Source of the DNA: Caulobacteraceae bacterium
GTDB lineage: Bacteria > Pseudomonadota > Alphaproteobacteria > Caulobacterales > Caulobacteraceae
Length of the DNA: 7,818 nucleotides
NCBI GenBank assembly: GCA_013815405.1
Contig: JACDGF010000092.1
Span: forward strand, 1 to 7,818
Direction: 5' to 3'
Shown: in pieces, positions 1 to 5,600 of the stretch
Layout: each line of letters starts with the position of its first letter
How positions within the stretch are numbered: the stretch's first letter is position 1
The notes under the pieces: model-generated
Told to the model about the DNA's origin: nothing
Seen by the model: the letters and a program-made list of their open reading frames with translations, nothing else
Databases searched by the model: none
Position numbers and translations under genes: made by a program

Positions 1-76
1 GCCGTCTCCCATAAGCCGCCCCCTCACGCCGCCGGGCCCGCCCGCCGGCGCGAAAGCTTATGACGGGTGACGCGTG

Positions 77-115
77 GGCCGCCGTTGAGATCGCGCCTCC
101 ACCAACGGAGGGGCC
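77..115 (+). promoter_or_regulatory. Possible hairpin in the rpsD leader
   Basis: A perfect 6-bp stem, CCGTTG at 82-87 with CAACGG at 103-108, can be extended by GGCC at 77-80 pairing with GGCC at 112-115 across a small internal loop. It lies about 30 nt upstream of the rpsD start. S4 represses its own operon by binding leader RNA in some bacteria, so a structured leader is plausible here. I recognise no known S4-binding leader, and GC-rich DNA forms such stems by chance. The rest of 1-146 is very GC-rich and shows no gene or clear promoter. Confidence 0.25.
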
Positions 116-146
116 GGACCGCGTCGAAGCTGAAAGTTGCCTTCTC

Positions 147-764
147 ATGTCCAAGCGCCATTCGGCGAAGTACAAGATCGATCGGCGGATCGGCGAAAAT
201 CTCTGGGGGCGGCCCAAATCACCGGTCAACCAGCGCTCCTACGGCCCCGGCCAGCACGGCCAGCGGCGCAAGAACAAGGTTTCCGATTTCGGCCTGCAGC
301 TGCGCGCCAAGCAGAAGCTGAAGGGCTACTACGGCAACCTCACCGAAAAGCAGTTTTCCCGCACCTACGAGGAGGCCGCCCGCCGCAAGGGCAACACCTC
401 GGAAAACCTGATCGCCCTCCTGGAATCACGCCTGGACGCCATCGTCTATCGCGCCAAGTTCACCCCGACGGTGTTTTCCGCCCGGCAGTTCGTCAACCAT
501 GGCCACGTCCAGGTCAACGGCAAGAGCGTGAACATCCCCTCCTATCGGGTCAAGGCGGGCGACGTCGTCCAGGTGCGCGAGCGTTCGCGCAACATGGCCC
601 TGGTCCTGGAAGCGCTGCAATTGGCCGAACGGGACATCCCCGACTATGTCGAGGTCGACGCCAAGGCGATGACCGCGAAATACATCCGCACCCCGGAACT
701 GGCGGAAGTGCCCTACCCTGTGAAGATGGAGCCCAATCTGGTGGTGGAGTTCTACGCGTCCTGA
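147..764 (+). CDS. rpsD: 30S ribosomal protein S4
   Basis: S4 is a primary 16S rRNA-binding protein that nucleates assembly of the 30S subunit body and takes part in decoding accuracy. The product is 205 aa, the usual size for alphaproteobacterial S4, and begins [14 protein letters not shown]. The N-terminal part carries the basic [19 protein letters not shown] stretch typical of the family. The S4 RNA-binding fold follows at roughly residues 95-157 ([12 protein letters not shown], then [20 protein letters not shown]). The C-terminus is the usual [18 protein letters not shown]. The frame stays open upstream to an ATG at 60, but the extra 29 residues match nothing in S4, so I start at 147. The ribosome binding site is weak (a GAAGCTGAAAG stretch). 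The gene converges on mazF with only 4 nt between the stop codons, and no terminator hairpin lies between them. Confidence 0.97.
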   Translation: MSKRHSAKYKIDRRIGENLWGRPKSPVNQRSYGPGQHGQRRKNKVSDFGLQLRAKQKLKGYYGNLTEKQFSRTYEEAARRKGNTSENLIALLESRLDAIVYRAKFTPTVFSARQFVNHGHVQVNGKSVNIPSYRVKAGDVVQVRERSRNMALVLEALQLAERDIPDYVEVDAKAMTAKYIRTPELAEVPYPVKMEPNLVVEFYAS

Positions 765-768
765 GGGA

Positions 769-1119
769 TCAGCGCCTGCCGATCAGCGCGGCCAGCTTGG
801 CCGCCGCCTCGTCGAGGACGGCGGGCGAAACGGCGCCGGCGATCTTCGCGTGCCGCGCCCGCCAATCGACGATGCGAACCTGATCCACCAGCACGACTCC
901 GGCCAAGCCGGATTGGGCCGTGAGGGGAACCTCGAAGGGCCATCCACGCGTTCGGCTCGTTATCGGCGCCACCAAGGCTCGGCCCGAGAGGTCGTTGTAG
1001 GAATGATCGGACAAGACCAAGGCTGGTCGGCGGCCGTCTTGTTCTGTCCCGAGAGTTGGGGAAAAGTCGACCCAGACTATATCACCCGGCGCGGGAGCGG
1101 CGGCGGCAGACTCGCTCAC
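769..1119 (-). CDS. mazF: MazF-family endoribonuclease toxin
   Basis: MazF toxins are sequence-specific, ribosome-independent mRNA interferases that halt growth when not neutralised by MazE. The product is 116 aa, against 111 for E. coli MazF, and aligns by eye over nearly its whole length. GDIVWVDFSPTLGTEQDGRRPALVLS at 12-37 is the family's N-terminal signature, PFEV is at 61-64, and DQVRIVDWRAR lies in the C-terminal half. Arg31 and Thr54 fall where E. coli MazF has its catalytic Arg29 and Thr52, so the enzyme looks intact. Its cleavage motif cannot be read from sequence. The start is a GTG that overlaps the mazE stop codon (GTGA), which implies translational coupling. The stop lies 4 nt from the rpsD stop on the other strand, so mazF transcripts may run antisense into rpsD. 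Confidence 0.93.
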   Translation of the reverse strand: MSESAAAAPAPGDIVWVDFSPTLGTEQDGRRPALVLSDHSYNDLSGRALVAPITSRTRGWPFEVPLTAQSGLAGVVLVDQVRIVDWRARHAKIAGAVSPAVLDEAAAKLAALIGRR

Positions 1120-1349
1120 CAGATTTCGCCGCCGCGCGGCTCGTCCTCCATCAGCAAGGGAGGCTGCTCGGTGTCCGCCATCGCCGCCACCAAGTCACGG
1201 ATATCATAGCGTCTGCGACGCAGAACGATGGCGTCATCGTCCATCGTGAGATCCAGGGTGACCCCCTCGCGCAGTCCCATCGTCTCGGCGACCTCTCTGG
1301 GGACGCGCACCGCCAGACTGTTGCCCCAGCGCGCAATCGAAGATCGCAT
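1116..1349 (-). CDS. mazE: MazE-family antitoxin, AbrB/SpoVT-type DNA-binding
   Basis: MazE binds and inhibits MazF and, alone or in complex, represses its own operon. The product is 77 aa (E. coli MazE is 82). Its N-terminal swapped-hairpin AbrB/MazE domain reads RWGNSLAVRVPREVAETMGL, closely like the KRWGNSPAVRIP start of E. coli MazE, and ends near VLRRRR at about residue 47. The C-terminal tail is acidic and finishes EDEPRGGEIW, comparable to the toxin-wrapping tail of MazE, which ends in KEVW. The ATG at 1349 has an AGGGG ribosome binding site about 8 nt upstream. It overlaps mazF by 4 nt, in the usual antitoxin-first order. A promoter and an overlapping palindrome lie immediately upstream. 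The toxin and antitoxin both resemble the E. coli pair unusually well, so the assignment is firm. Confidence 0.93.
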   Translation of the reverse strand: MRSSIARWGNSLAVRVPREVAETMGLREGVTLDLTMDDDAIVLRRRRYDIRDLVAAMADTEQPPLLMEDEPRGGEIW

Positions 1350-1364
1350 GTGTCATCCCCTTTA

Positions 1365-1383
1365 GGCTCTACATTGTATAGCC
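1365..1383. promoter_or_regulatory. Operator-like palindrome over the mazEF -10 box
   Basis: GGCTCTACATTGTATAGCC is a 19-bp inverted repeat centred on T1374. Eight of its nine arm pairs are complementary; only C1369/T1379 do not pair. It covers the whole predicted -10 hexamer and the start site. MazE-type antitoxins repress by binding palindromes at their own promoter, so this is the natural candidate operator. The palindrome is read directly from sequence; binding is inferred. Confidence 0.55.
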
Positions 1384-1403
1384 GGAGATGGGCGTCAGGT
1401 CAA
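1375..1403 (-). promoter_or_regulatory. Predicted sigma70-type promoter of mazEF
   Basis: On the minus strand, TTGACC (1403-1398) is followed after exactly 17 nt by TATACA (1380-1375). These match the TTGACA and TATAAT consensus hexamers at 5 of 6 and 4 of 6 positions. Transcription would start near 1368, giving a leader of about 18 nt with an AGGGG ribosome binding site before mazE. This lets the toxin-antitoxin pair be expressed independently of grxD, whose stop codon lies 30 nt upstream of the -35. Confidence 0.65.
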
Positions 1404-1433
1404 ATTAGCCGCGTCCGCGGGGCGACCAGGGGC

Positions 1434-1778
1434 TCACGCCGCCAGGGCGCCGTGTTCGGCGAGGAAGGTCTTGAGTTCGCCCGACTGGAACATCTCGCGC
1501 ACGATGTCCGATCCGCCGACGAATTCGCCGTCGACATAGAGCTGGGGAATGGTCGGCCAGTCGGAGTAGCTCTTGATTCCCTGGCGCAGTTCCTCGGTCT
1601 GCAGGACGTTGACCCCGACGAAATCCACGCCCAGGTGATCGAGGATCTGCACGACGATGGCCGAGAAGCCGCATCCCGGTTGTTCGGGCACGCCCTTCAT
1701 GAACACCACCACCGGATGCTGGGCCACGGTTTTGGCGATGAAATCGTGGGCGGTGGGAGCCTCGGCGGTGTCGGTCAT
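1434..1778 (-). CDS. grxD: CGFS-type monothiol glutaredoxin (Grx4 family)
   Basis: Monothiol glutaredoxins of this class bind a [2Fe-2S] cluster with glutathione, pass clusters to target proteins, and pair with BolA proteins in iron and Fe-S homeostasis in the cytosol. The product is 114 aa with a single thioredoxin-fold domain. The diagnostic CGFS motif is at residues 36-39, preceded by [13 protein letters not shown]. The glutathione-binding elements [19 protein letters not shown] follow at 74-92. A GTG in frame at 1790 would add four residues (VRFP); I prefer the ATG at 1778, which gives the normal family N-terminus. Neither start has a strong ribosome binding site. The gene lies 79 nt downstream of bolA on the same strand, a pairing found in many Alphaproteobacteria, so the two are probably co-transcribed. 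Confidence 0.94.
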   Translation of the reverse strand: MTDTAEAPTAHDFIAKTVAQHPVVVFMKGVPEQPGCGFSAIVVQILDHLGVDFVGVNVLQTEELRQGIKSYSDWPTIPQLYVDGEFVGGSDIVREMFQSGELKTFLAEHGALAA

Positions 1779-1826
1779 GGGGAATCTCACTCTGGCGGAG
1801 GGCTGTCTCTTGGCCAGAGCTAGGGA

Positions 1827-1858
1827 CGAGGGCCCTCGGGTTCAAGCGCGCCGCGCTT
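1827..1858. repeat. Two palindromes in the bolA-grxD spacer
   Basis: CGAGGGCCCTCG at 1827-1838 is a perfect 12-bp palindrome. Next to it, AAGCGC at 1844-1849 and GCGCTT at 1853-1858 form a 6-bp stem with a 3-nt loop that touches the last base of bolA. Neither is followed by a T run on the minus strand, so I do not call a terminator. They could reduce or pause read-through from bolA into grxD, or be chance features of GC-rich DNA. Confidence 0.3.
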
Positions 1859-2097
1859 CACCGGGCAGGCTTGGCGGAGGTCTCGAGGGCCAGGGCATGC
1901 AGTCGGCCGCCCATCTTGCCCTTGAGCGCCGCGTAGACGAGCTGGTGCTGACGGACGCGGGGCAGGCCGGCGAATCCGGCGTCGACGATTCGCGCCCGGT
2001 AGTGGTCGCCGTCGCCGGCCAGATCGTCGATCGCGATCTCCGCCTCTGGAAAAGCGCTGCGCAGGTCGGCTTCGAGTTCGGCGGCGGGCATGGGCAT
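1858..2097 (-). CDS. bolA: BolA-family protein, glutaredoxin partner
   Basis: BolA-family proteins form a heterodimer with CGFS glutaredoxins, ligating a shared [2Fe-2S] cluster, and act in iron sensing or cluster delivery; E. coli BolA is also described as a transcription regulator. The product is 79 aa, the size of short single-domain BolA proteins. It begins with an alpha/beta segment (LEADLRSAFPEAEIAIDDL). The conserved core then reads GDGDHYRARIVDAGFAGLPRVRQHQLVYAALKGKMGGRLHALALET, which includes the invariant His in RQHQLVYAAL. The frame is open far upstream to 2355, but the extension is not BolA-like. I place the start at the ATG at 2097, 7 nt after AGGAGG; a second ATG at 2091 is less well spaced. 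The lipoprotein gene diverges from it after 43 nt. I use the family symbol; it could equally be named as an IbaG-like paralogue. Confidence 0.92.
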   Translation of the reverse strand: MPMPAAELEADLRSAFPEAEIAIDDLAGDGDHYRARIVDAGFAGLPRVRQHQLVYAALKGKMGGRLHALALETSAKPAR

Positions 2098-2101
2098 GGG
2101 G

Positions 2102-2110
2102 CTTCCTCCT
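2102..2110 (-). promoter_or_regulatory. Strong ribosome binding site that fixes the bolA start
   Basis: On the minus strand, AGGAGGAAG occupies 2110-2102. The AGGAGG core is complementary to the 16S rRNA 3' end and lies 7 nt before the ATG at 2097. This spacing supports 2097 over the ATG at 2091 and over the long upstream extension of the frame. Confidence 0.7.
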
Positions 2111-2140
2111 GGGCCGGGTTCGTGGGAGGACGATCCTAGC

Positions 2141-2797
2141 ATGACCTCGCCCCATTCCTTGCGCCTGGCGCTCGTGGCGGCCTCGGCCCCGGCCCTCGCC
2201 CTTCTGTCGGCGTGTAACGTCGTGATCACCCCGGCGCCGCTCTTGACGCGGGCGGACGAGGCGGGCGCGCCGGCGCCGAGGCCCGGCCTGTGGCGTTTCG
2301 ACGGCGACGCCGACTGCCGGGTGGACGAGAGCCGCCCCCTGATCGAATGGCCCAAGTGCGGCGCCGGAGCGGTGCTGAACGCGGGAACGGCCGGCTATTT
2401 CGAACGCGGAACGGGCGTCCCGGTGTGGACCACGCAGCCGCTGATCCTGGCCGCCGGCGCGCCGAGGATCGCCCAGGCCCAGGTCAAGTTCTCGGGGGAC
2501 GTCAAGGTCGAGGGGGCGACCTACGCCTATGCCGGGGTCCGGGCAACCAAGCTCGACGATCGCGGGCGGGTCGTGGCCCTGAGCGCTTGGCCGGTCCAAT
2601 GCGGCCCGCCGCCGCTTGCCGGTGAAGGCGGGGGCGCCGCCGCCGGCACGGCCAAGCCGCTGCCCGGCCTGACGATGAAGCGCGGTGATCCGGTCTGCTC
2701 TACGACCTCGAAGTCGGCGCTGCGCGAAGCCGCCAAGGCGAGCGAGGCCTGGGCCCCCAACTCGCTGAACGCCCACTGGGTGCGGAACGGCCCTTAG
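2141..2797 (+). CDS. Predicted lipoprotein, function unknown
   Basis: I do not recognise this 218-aa protein. It starts [25 protein letters not shown], a signal peptide with a positively charged start, a hydrophobic stretch and an LSAC lipobox. Lipidation at Cys25 and an envelope location are therefore predicted. After the lipid anchor comes a Pro/Ala-rich linker (about 29-48) and then a region starting [20 protein letters not shown]. Four further cysteines (59, 73, 154, 186) could form two disulfides. Residues about 156-177 are a Gly/Ala/Pro-rich low-complexity loop. The ATG at 2141 has GGAGGA 10 nt upstream; an in-frame ATG at 2090 would bury the signal peptide and is rejected. The gene runs opposite to its purine and bolA neighbours. 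Its promoter must lie in or beside bolA, and its stop overlaps the purL stop. It is probably a lineage-specific insertion. Confidence 0.82.
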   Translation: MTSPHSLRLALVAASAPALALLSACNVVITPAPLLTRADEAGAPAPRPGLWRFDGDADCRVDESRPLIEWPKCGAGAVLNAGTAGYFERGTGVPVWTTQPLILAAGAPRIAQAQVKFSGDVKVEGATYAYAGVRATKLDDRGRVVALSAWPVQCGPPPLAGEGGGAAAGTAKPLPGLTMKRGDPVCSTTSKSALREAAKASEAWAPNSLNAHWVRNGP

Positions 2798-4995
2798 GCG
2801 CCGGCCATATAGGCGGGCATCCACCCTTCGTGCGCTTGGCGCAGCCTCTCCAGCGGGACGCTGAACAGGCTCGGCGCTTCGAAGGCGTCCCCGCCGGCGC
2901 GGCCCACCGAAGCAATGGTCACCCCCGCCCTCACGGCCCCTTCGATGATCCCCGAGGGTTCCGCGCTGGCGATCAGATAGCGGCCCTGGTCTTCGCCGAA
3001 CAGGAAGAGGTGAGGGGCCAGTCCGCCTGCTGTCTCCAAGGTGAGGCCGATGGTCGACGCCAAGGCCATTTCCGCCGCCGCGATCGCGAGGCCGCCGTCG
3101 GAGAGGTCATGAACCGTGCGCACGGCGCCCGAACGGATGAGGCCGCGCACGAAGTCGCCGTTGCGGCGCTCGGCGGCGAGATCCACCGGCGGCGGCGCGC
3201 CTTCCTCGCGGCCCAGGATCTCCCGCAGATAGAGGCTCGAGCCCATCTCGCCGCGGCTTTCGCCGACCAGGAGAAGCGTGTCGCCGGCCTCGAGGGAGGC
3301 GAAGCCCGCGCGGCGCGCGTGGTCAGGGATCAGGCCGACGGCGCCGACGGTCGGCGTGGGCGGAATGGCCGCGCCGCCCGTCTCGTTGTAGAGGCTGACG
3401 TTGCCGCTCACCACGGGGAAGTCGAGGGCGCGGCAGGCCTGCGCCATGCCCTCGATCGCGCGCACGATCTGGCCCATGATCTGCGGGCGTTCGGGGTTGC
3501 CGAAATTGAGGTTGTCGGTGACCGCAATGGGATCGCCCCCGACGGCGGTCAAATTGCGCCAGGCCTCGGCCACCGCTTGCTTGCCGCCCTCGAACGGGTC
3601 GGCCGCCACATAGCGGGGCGTGCAGTCGCTGGTGAGGGCCAGGGCCTTTCGCCCACCGTCGACCCGCACGACGCCGGCGTCGGCGCCGCTGGCGGAGTCG
3701 GCCAGGGTGTCGGCCATGACGTGGCGGTCGTACTGCTCCCAGATCCAGCGTTTGCTGGAAAGATCGGGGCAGGCGATCAGCTTCAGGATCGCCGCCTCCC
3801 AATCGGCGGGAGGGCTTACGCCGGCCGGATCCAGGGGCGCCTCCGACGGCGGCTCGACCCAGGGGCGGTCATAGAGCGGAGCGTCGGCGGTCAGGGGGCC
3901 CAGCGGCAGGTCGCAGACCACCGCGCCGTGATGTCTGAGGACGATGCGGCCGGTGTCGGTGGTGCGCCCGATGGTGGCCGCGTCCAGCCCCCATTTGGCG
4001 AAGATCCGGCGGCCGTCGGCCTCCCGGCCGGGCTTCAGGATCGCCAGCATCCGCTCCTGGCTCTCCGACAGCATCATCTCATAGGCGGTCATCCCCTCCT
4101 CGCGCTGGGGCACGCGGTCGAGGTCGAGGTCGATGCCGACATCGCCCTTGCCGGCCATCTCTACGCAGGAGGAGGTCAGGCCCGCCGCCCCCATGTCCTG
4201 GATCGCGGCCACCGCGCCGGACGCCATCAGCTCCAGGGTCGCCTCGATGAGCAGTTTCTCGGCGAACGGGTCGCCCACCTGGACCGTGGGGCGCTTTTCC
4301 TCCGAGTCCTCGTCGAACTCGGCCGAGGCCATGGTGGCCCCGTGGATCCCGTCGCGCCCGGTCTTGGAGCCGAAATAGACCACCGGCAGGCCGGCGGCGG
4401 GGGCGGCGGAATAGAAGATCTTCTCGGCGTCGGCGAGGCCCACGCACATGGCGTTCACCAGGATGTTGCCGTCGTAGCCCGAGTGGAAATTGGTCTCGCC
4501 GCCCAGGGTCGGGACGCCGACGCAGTTGCCGTAGCCGCCGATGCCCGCCACCACGCCGGCCACCAGGCGCCGGGTCCTAGGGTGTTTGGGGTCGCCGAAC
4601 CTTAGGGCGTTGAGAAGGGCGATCGGGCGCGCGCCCATGGTGAAGACGTCGCGCATGATCCCGCCGACCCCGGTCGCGGCGCCCTGATAGGGTTCGATGA
4701 ATGACGGGTGGTTGTGGGATTCCATCTTGAACACCACCGCCTGGCCATCGCCGATATCCACCACCCCCGCGTTCTCGCCGGGACCCTGGATCACTCTGGG
4801 GCCGGCGGTGGGGAACTTGGCCAGGTGGCGCCGCGAGGACTTGTAGGAGCAGTGCTCGCTCCACATCACCGAAAAGAGGCCTAGCTCCAGCGGGTTGGGC
4901 TCGCGGTTCAGCCGCCGCATGATGAGGTCGTATTCCTCGGCCTGGAGGCCGTATTCCAGGGCCGTTTCGGCTGTCGATCCGGCGGGGGCGCTCAT
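2794..4995 (-). CDS. purL: Phosphoribosylformylglycinamidine synthase, PurL subunit
   Basis: PurL is the ATP-dependent synthetase subunit of FGAM synthase, converting FGAR plus ammonia to FGAM in de novo purine synthesis; PurQ supplies the ammonia from glutamine and PurS bridges the two. The product is 733 aa, matching the small PurL type that requires separate PurS and PurQ, not the ~1,300-aa fused enzyme. Motifs in order are [11 protein letters not shown] (44-54, with His48), KMESHNHPS (90-98), [10 protein letters not shown] (120-129), [15 protein letters not shown] (153-167), [10 protein letters not shown] in mid-protein, and SGNVSLYNE (530-538). The two AIRS-like halves are complete, with no frameshift. 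The ATG at 4995 has an AGGAA ribosome binding site. It is separated from purQ by an opposite-strand gene, so it probably depends on its own promoter. Its stop overlaps that of the lipoprotein gene. Confidence 0.98.
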   Translation of the reverse strand: MSAPAGSTAETALEYGLQAEEYDLIMRRLNREPNPLELGLFSVMWSEHCSYKSSRRHLAKFPTAGPRVIQGPGENAGVVDIGDGQAVVFKMESHNHPSFIEPYQGAATGVGGIMRDVFTMGARPIALLNALRFGDPKHPRTRRLVAGVVAGIGGYGNCVGVPTLGGETNFHSGYDGNILVNAMCVGLADAEKIFYSAAPAAGLPVVYFGSKTGRDGIHGATMASAEFDEDSEEKRPTVQVGDPFAEKLLIEATLELMASGAVAAIQDMGAAGLTSSCVEMAGKGDVGIDLDLDRVPQREEGMTAYEMMLSESQERMLAILKPGREADGRRIFAKWGLDAATIGRTTDTGRIVLRHHGAVVCDLPLGPLTADAPLYDRPWVEPPSEAPLDPAGVSPPADWEAAILKLIACPDLSSKRWIWEQYDRHVMADTLADSASGADAGVVRVDGGRKALALTSDCTPRYVAADPFEGGKQAVAEAWRNLTAVGGDPIAVTDNLNFGNPERPQIMGQIVRAIEGMAQACRALDFPVVSGNVSLYNETGGAAIPPTPTVGAVGLIPDHARRAGFASLEAGDTLLLVGESRGEMGSSLYLREILGREEGAPPPVDLAAERRNGDFVRGLIRSGAVRTVHDLSDGGLAIAAAEMALASTIGLTLETAGGLAPHLFLFGEDQGRYLIASAEPSGIIEGAVRAGVTIASVGRAGGDAFEAPSLFSVPLERLRQAHEGWMPAYMAGA

Positions 4996-5052
4996 GGCGC
5001 TTCCTAGCGGGTCTGGAGGCCGTCGGCCATGGCCGACGCGCCGCGGGACCGG

Positions 5053-5081
5053 AAAATAGGCCCCATCTGAACAATGTTCAA
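5053..5081 (-). promoter_or_regulatory. Candidate promoter for purL
   Basis: On the minus strand, TTGAAC (5081-5076) and TATTTT (5058-5053) are separated by exactly 17 nt, each matching the sigma70 consensus at 4 of 6 positions. Transcription would begin near 5046, giving a leader of about 50 nt. A promoter here is expected because the opposite-strand gene at 5231-5563 separates purL from purQ. The -35 overlaps a palindrome. The match is moderate only. Confidence 0.35.
5068..5080. promoter_or_regulatory. Perfect 13-bp palindrome upstream of purL, operator-like
   Basis: TGAACAATGTTCA is a perfect odd-length inverted repeat (TGAACA, central A, TGTTCA). It extends by two more matching pairs beyond one mismatch, spanning 5065-5083. 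It overlaps the candidate purL -35 and lies about 30 nt upstream of a possible promoter for the divergent exported-protein gene. The AT-rich, symmetric form stands out from the GC-rich surroundings and suggests a repressor site; the regulator is unknown. Confidence 0.4.
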
Positions 5082-5089
5082 ATTTTCGC

Positions 5090-5118
5090 TTGCGCGCAGG
5101 TGATCATCGGTATCTAAT
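5090..5118 (+). promoter_or_regulatory. Weak candidate promoter for the exported-protein gene
   Basis: TTGCGC at 5090-5095 and TCTAAT at 5113-5118 are 17 nt apart. The -10 matches consensus at 5 of 6 positions, but the -35 at only 3. The transcript would carry a leader of roughly 105 nt that includes the hairpin at 5178-5199. This is a weak call made because a + strand promoter must exist somewhere in this divergent region. Confidence 0.2.
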
Positions 5119-5177
5119 CAGTGCTAAGTTCCGAGTCGGATCACCGCCTGCTCCCCTCAGGTGGCCGACCGGGGCCC

Positions 5178-5199
5178 GGGCGGCGGCTCGCCGCCGCCC
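5178..5199 (+). terminator. GC-rich hairpin in the leader of the exported-protein gene
   Basis: GGGCGGCGG (5178-5186) pairs perfectly with CCGCCGCCC (5191-5199) around a CTCG loop, a 9-bp all-GC stem. It is followed by CTTGTCTCTC, a pyrimidine-rich but broken T tract. It lies about 30 nt before the start codon of the next gene. It could act as a weak terminator or attenuator, stop read-through from elsewhere, or shield the ribosome binding site. The structure is clear; the role is inferred. Confidence 0.35.
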
Positions 5200-5230
5200 C
5201 TTGTCTCTCGCACACGGAAGGCCTTGACCC

Positions 5231-5563
5231 ATGAAACTGCAAATCGCGGCGGCCTGCGCCGCCCTCTCCCTCGGCCTGGCGAGCGTCGCCCGCGCCGATA
5301 CGATCAGCGCCACCCTGGAGCGGCCCGTGGCGAGCCACGCGCAGTTCCTGCTCGCCCACGCGGACTGGAACTGCGACGGCGCGACCTGCGTCGGCGCCCG
5401 GGTGCCCGCCGAAGCCGGCGCCCTCTTCGGCTGCCGGGCCCTGGTCAAGAAGGTCGGCCCGGTGACCGCCTACAGCGAATTCAAGCCCACCGACGACGCG
5501 AGCCTGGCCAAGTGCAACACCGCCGCCGCCGGGCCGGCCCCGATCGGGACCGCCTCGCGCTGA
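5231..5563 (+). CDS. Small exported protein, CC_3452-like, function unknown
   Basis: The 110-aa product begins MKLQIAAACAALSLGLASVARA, a typical Sec signal peptide with likely cleavage after Ala22 (ARA-DT). A periplasmic or secreted protein of about 88 residues is predicted. The mature part reads DTISATLERPVA, then WNCDGATCVG, GCRALVKKVGPVTAY and LAKCN, with four cysteines at 48, 53, 68 and 95 that could form two disulfides. This layout resembles a small secreted family I associate with Caulobacter (CC_3452 type); I recall it from pattern and have not confirmed it. No function is known to me. The ATG at 5231 has GGAAGG 9 nt upstream. The gene sits opposite in strand between purQ and purL, bracketed by hairpins at 5178-5199 and 5575-5598, and looks like an insertion into the purine cluster. 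Confidence 0.82.
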   Translation: MKLQIAAACAALSLGLASVARADTISATLERPVASHAQFLLAHADWNCDGATCVGARVPAEAGALFGCRALVKKVGPVTAYSEFKPTDDASLAKCNTAAAGPAPIGTASR

Positions 5564-5574
5564 TCGTTCGTGGA

Positions 5575-5598
5575 CGGGCGGCCCCGGCGGGCCGCCCG
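5575..5598. terminator. Hairpin between convergent genes, probably a two-way stop
   Basis: CGGGCGGCCC (5575-5584) pairs perfectly with GGGCCGCCCG (5589-5598) around a CGGC loop, a 10-bp all-GC stem. It fills most of the 37 nt between the stop of the exported-protein gene and the stop of purQ, which converge here. No T tract follows on either strand, so classical intrinsic termination is uncertain. It may still pause polymerase or protect both 3' ends. Confidence 0.5.
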
Positions 5599-5600
5599 CG

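Noticed and set aside
60..146. N-terminal extension of rpsD from the ATG at 60
   Set aside because: The extra 29 residues do not fit S4, which normally starts MSKRxSAKYK; position 147 gives the standard 205-aa protein.
1779..1790. GTG at 1790 as the grxD start
   Set aside because: It adds only four residues and lacks a clear ribosome binding site. The ATG at 1778 gives the usual N-terminus, though the GTG cannot be excluded.
2098..2355. N-terminal extension of bolA up to 2355
   Set aside because: It crosses the divergent intergenic region and the opposite-strand lipoprotein gene, and an AGGAGG site fixes the start at 2097.
1820..2824. A 334-codon minus-strand frame over the lipoprotein gene and bolA
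   Set aside because: Arg/Pro/Gly-rich translation without domains. The + strand lipoprotein has a signal peptide and lipobox, and bolA in another frame is clear.
2830..4605. A 591-codon open frame on the + strand opposite purL
   Set aside because: It lies wholly antisense to a complete, motif-rich purL. Its translation is biased to Gly, Ala, Arg, His and Asp without recognisable motifs, as expected for a shadow frame of a high-GC gene.
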